Positions 63,661 to 64,000 of a DNA stretch of 64,000 nt are shown here, piece after piece. Position 1 is the stretch's first letter. Each line of letters opens with the position of its first letter. Source of the DNA: Novisyntrophococcus fermenticellae. Its GTDB lineage: Bacteria; Bacillota; Clostridia; Lachnospirales; Lachnospiraceae. Under the pieces are notes generated by a model. That model was not told where the DNA came from, did not search any database, and was given only the letters and a program-made list of their open reading frames with translations. Made by a program: the position numbers and the translations under genes. Location: NCBI RefSeq assembly GCF_018866245.1, contig NZ_CP076458.1, positions 2,914,001-2,978,000 of the forward strand. Direction: 5' to 3'.

Positions 63661-64000
63661 TTACCTTTTCGAGAACAAAAGCTTGTCAATTGTAATTTTG
63701 GGACGCCACCAATTCCTTGCTTGTTCAAACTCTGAATAGTTGTTGTACCATTGCCACGAAATGTCGAACCCACCATCCGTTTTCTGAAGCTTTTCAAGAG
63801 TTTTGCATTCTATATCAATTAGTCCTTGAATCTCTTTTGTAATAAATCTTTCATACATTCCTGCAAAAAAGTCAGAGGGCACTGGCACATACTCCACACC
63901 ATATTTTTCAGGATCCTTGCAAATTGCACTTCCTATTTTTTTAGATAAAACAGAATATGTCGCATTCAAGTCTATCACATTTCTAATATTATTTTCATAA
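63661..64000 (-). CDS. C-terminal part of an unknown protein, cut by the window edge
   Basis: The frame is open to the right edge of the window, so only the last 112 or so residues are seen. It contains VEYVPVPSDFFAGMYERFIT, CKTLEKLQKTDGGFDISWQW and FEQARNWWRPKITIDKLLF. The TDGGFDISWQW-type segment recalls the repeats of prenyltransferase/squalene-cyclase-like alpha-toroid proteins. That is a weak resemblance; the function is not assigned. A GTG inside the frame (63976-63978) is unlikely to be the start. Confidence 0.5.
   Translation of the reverse strand, partial: YENNIRNVIDLNATYSVLSKKIGSAICKDPEKYGVEYVPVPSDFFAGMYERFITKEIQGLIDIECKTLEKLQKTDGGFDISWQWYNNYSEFEQARNWWRPKITIDKLLFSKR

Overview
This window looks like the chromosome of a spore-forming, low-to-mid GC Clostridia bacterium, most likely a member of the Lachnospiraceae. 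The evidence is a complete spoIIA-sigF-spoVA block, a T-box in front of valS, a class III glutamine synthetase, a class II aldolase, a Crh-like HPr beside whiA, and an L17 protein with a long internal insertion. Nearly all genes lie on the minus strand. Only a GNAT acetyltransferase (about 29.2 kb), a flavodoxin-like reductase (54.9 kb) and a cobalamin riboswitch transcript (55.5 kb) lie on the plus strand.

Layout from left to right, against the direction of most transcription: glnN with an attenuator-like leader; fba; a diacylglycerol/lipid kinase; then the ribosomal superoperon (4.5-27.9 kb). In transcription order this starts at a promoter near 27.88 kb and runs rpsJ, rplC, rplD, rplW, rplB, rpsS, rplV, rpsC, rplP, rpmC, rpsQ, rplN, rplX, rplE, rpsN, rpsH, rplF, rplR, rpsE, rpmD, rplO, secY, adk, map, a KOW protein and infA. 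It is then interrupted by a complete oligopeptide ABC transporter operon (oppBCDF-A, 8.3-14.3 kb) with its own promoter and terminator. It resumes from a new promoter with rpmJ, rpsM, rpsK, rpsD, rpoA and rplQ. Several intercistronic spacers hold structured or repeated DNA.

27.9-33.2 kb holds a SipW-like membrane protein without catalytic residues, the GNAT gene, and the murB-rapZ-whiA-crh operon. 33.2-37.9 kb is the forespore cluster spoIIAA-spoIIAB-sigF-spoVAA-AB-AC-AD-AE. 38-41.3 kb is folC, a 52-residue protein and a zinc-ribbon TPR membrane protein, preceded by a three-copy 94-bp repeat. 41.3-46.5 kb is T-box-valS followed by an LtaS-type phosphoglycerol transferase. 46.5-54.7 kb is a carbohydrate island: a YesM/YesN-type two-component system, an ABC sugar importer and a GH32-type hydrolase. 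54.8-56.7 kb holds the reductase, the orphan B12 riboswitch and a TipA-type MerR regulator. 56.8-64 kb holds a PH-domain-like membrane protein, a TetM-like GTPase fused to a Rae1/YacP-type NYN nuclease, a NimA-like flavoprotein, an ABC exporter and the end of an unknown gene cut by the window edge.

The most unusual items are: (1) an OppA lipoprotein that appears circularly permuted, with its usual C-terminal segment directly behind the signal peptide; (2) the ribosomal-protection GTPase fused to a ribosome-associated mRNA nuclease domain; (3) a B12 riboswitch with a strong promoter but no recognisable downstream gene, pointing antisense into a MerR gene; (4) two unrelated three-copy tandem repeat arrays in untranslated positions; and (5) a recurrent TTGCAT -35 element with an exact 17-bp spacer in many promoters. 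All calls come from reading the sequence; no database search was run.
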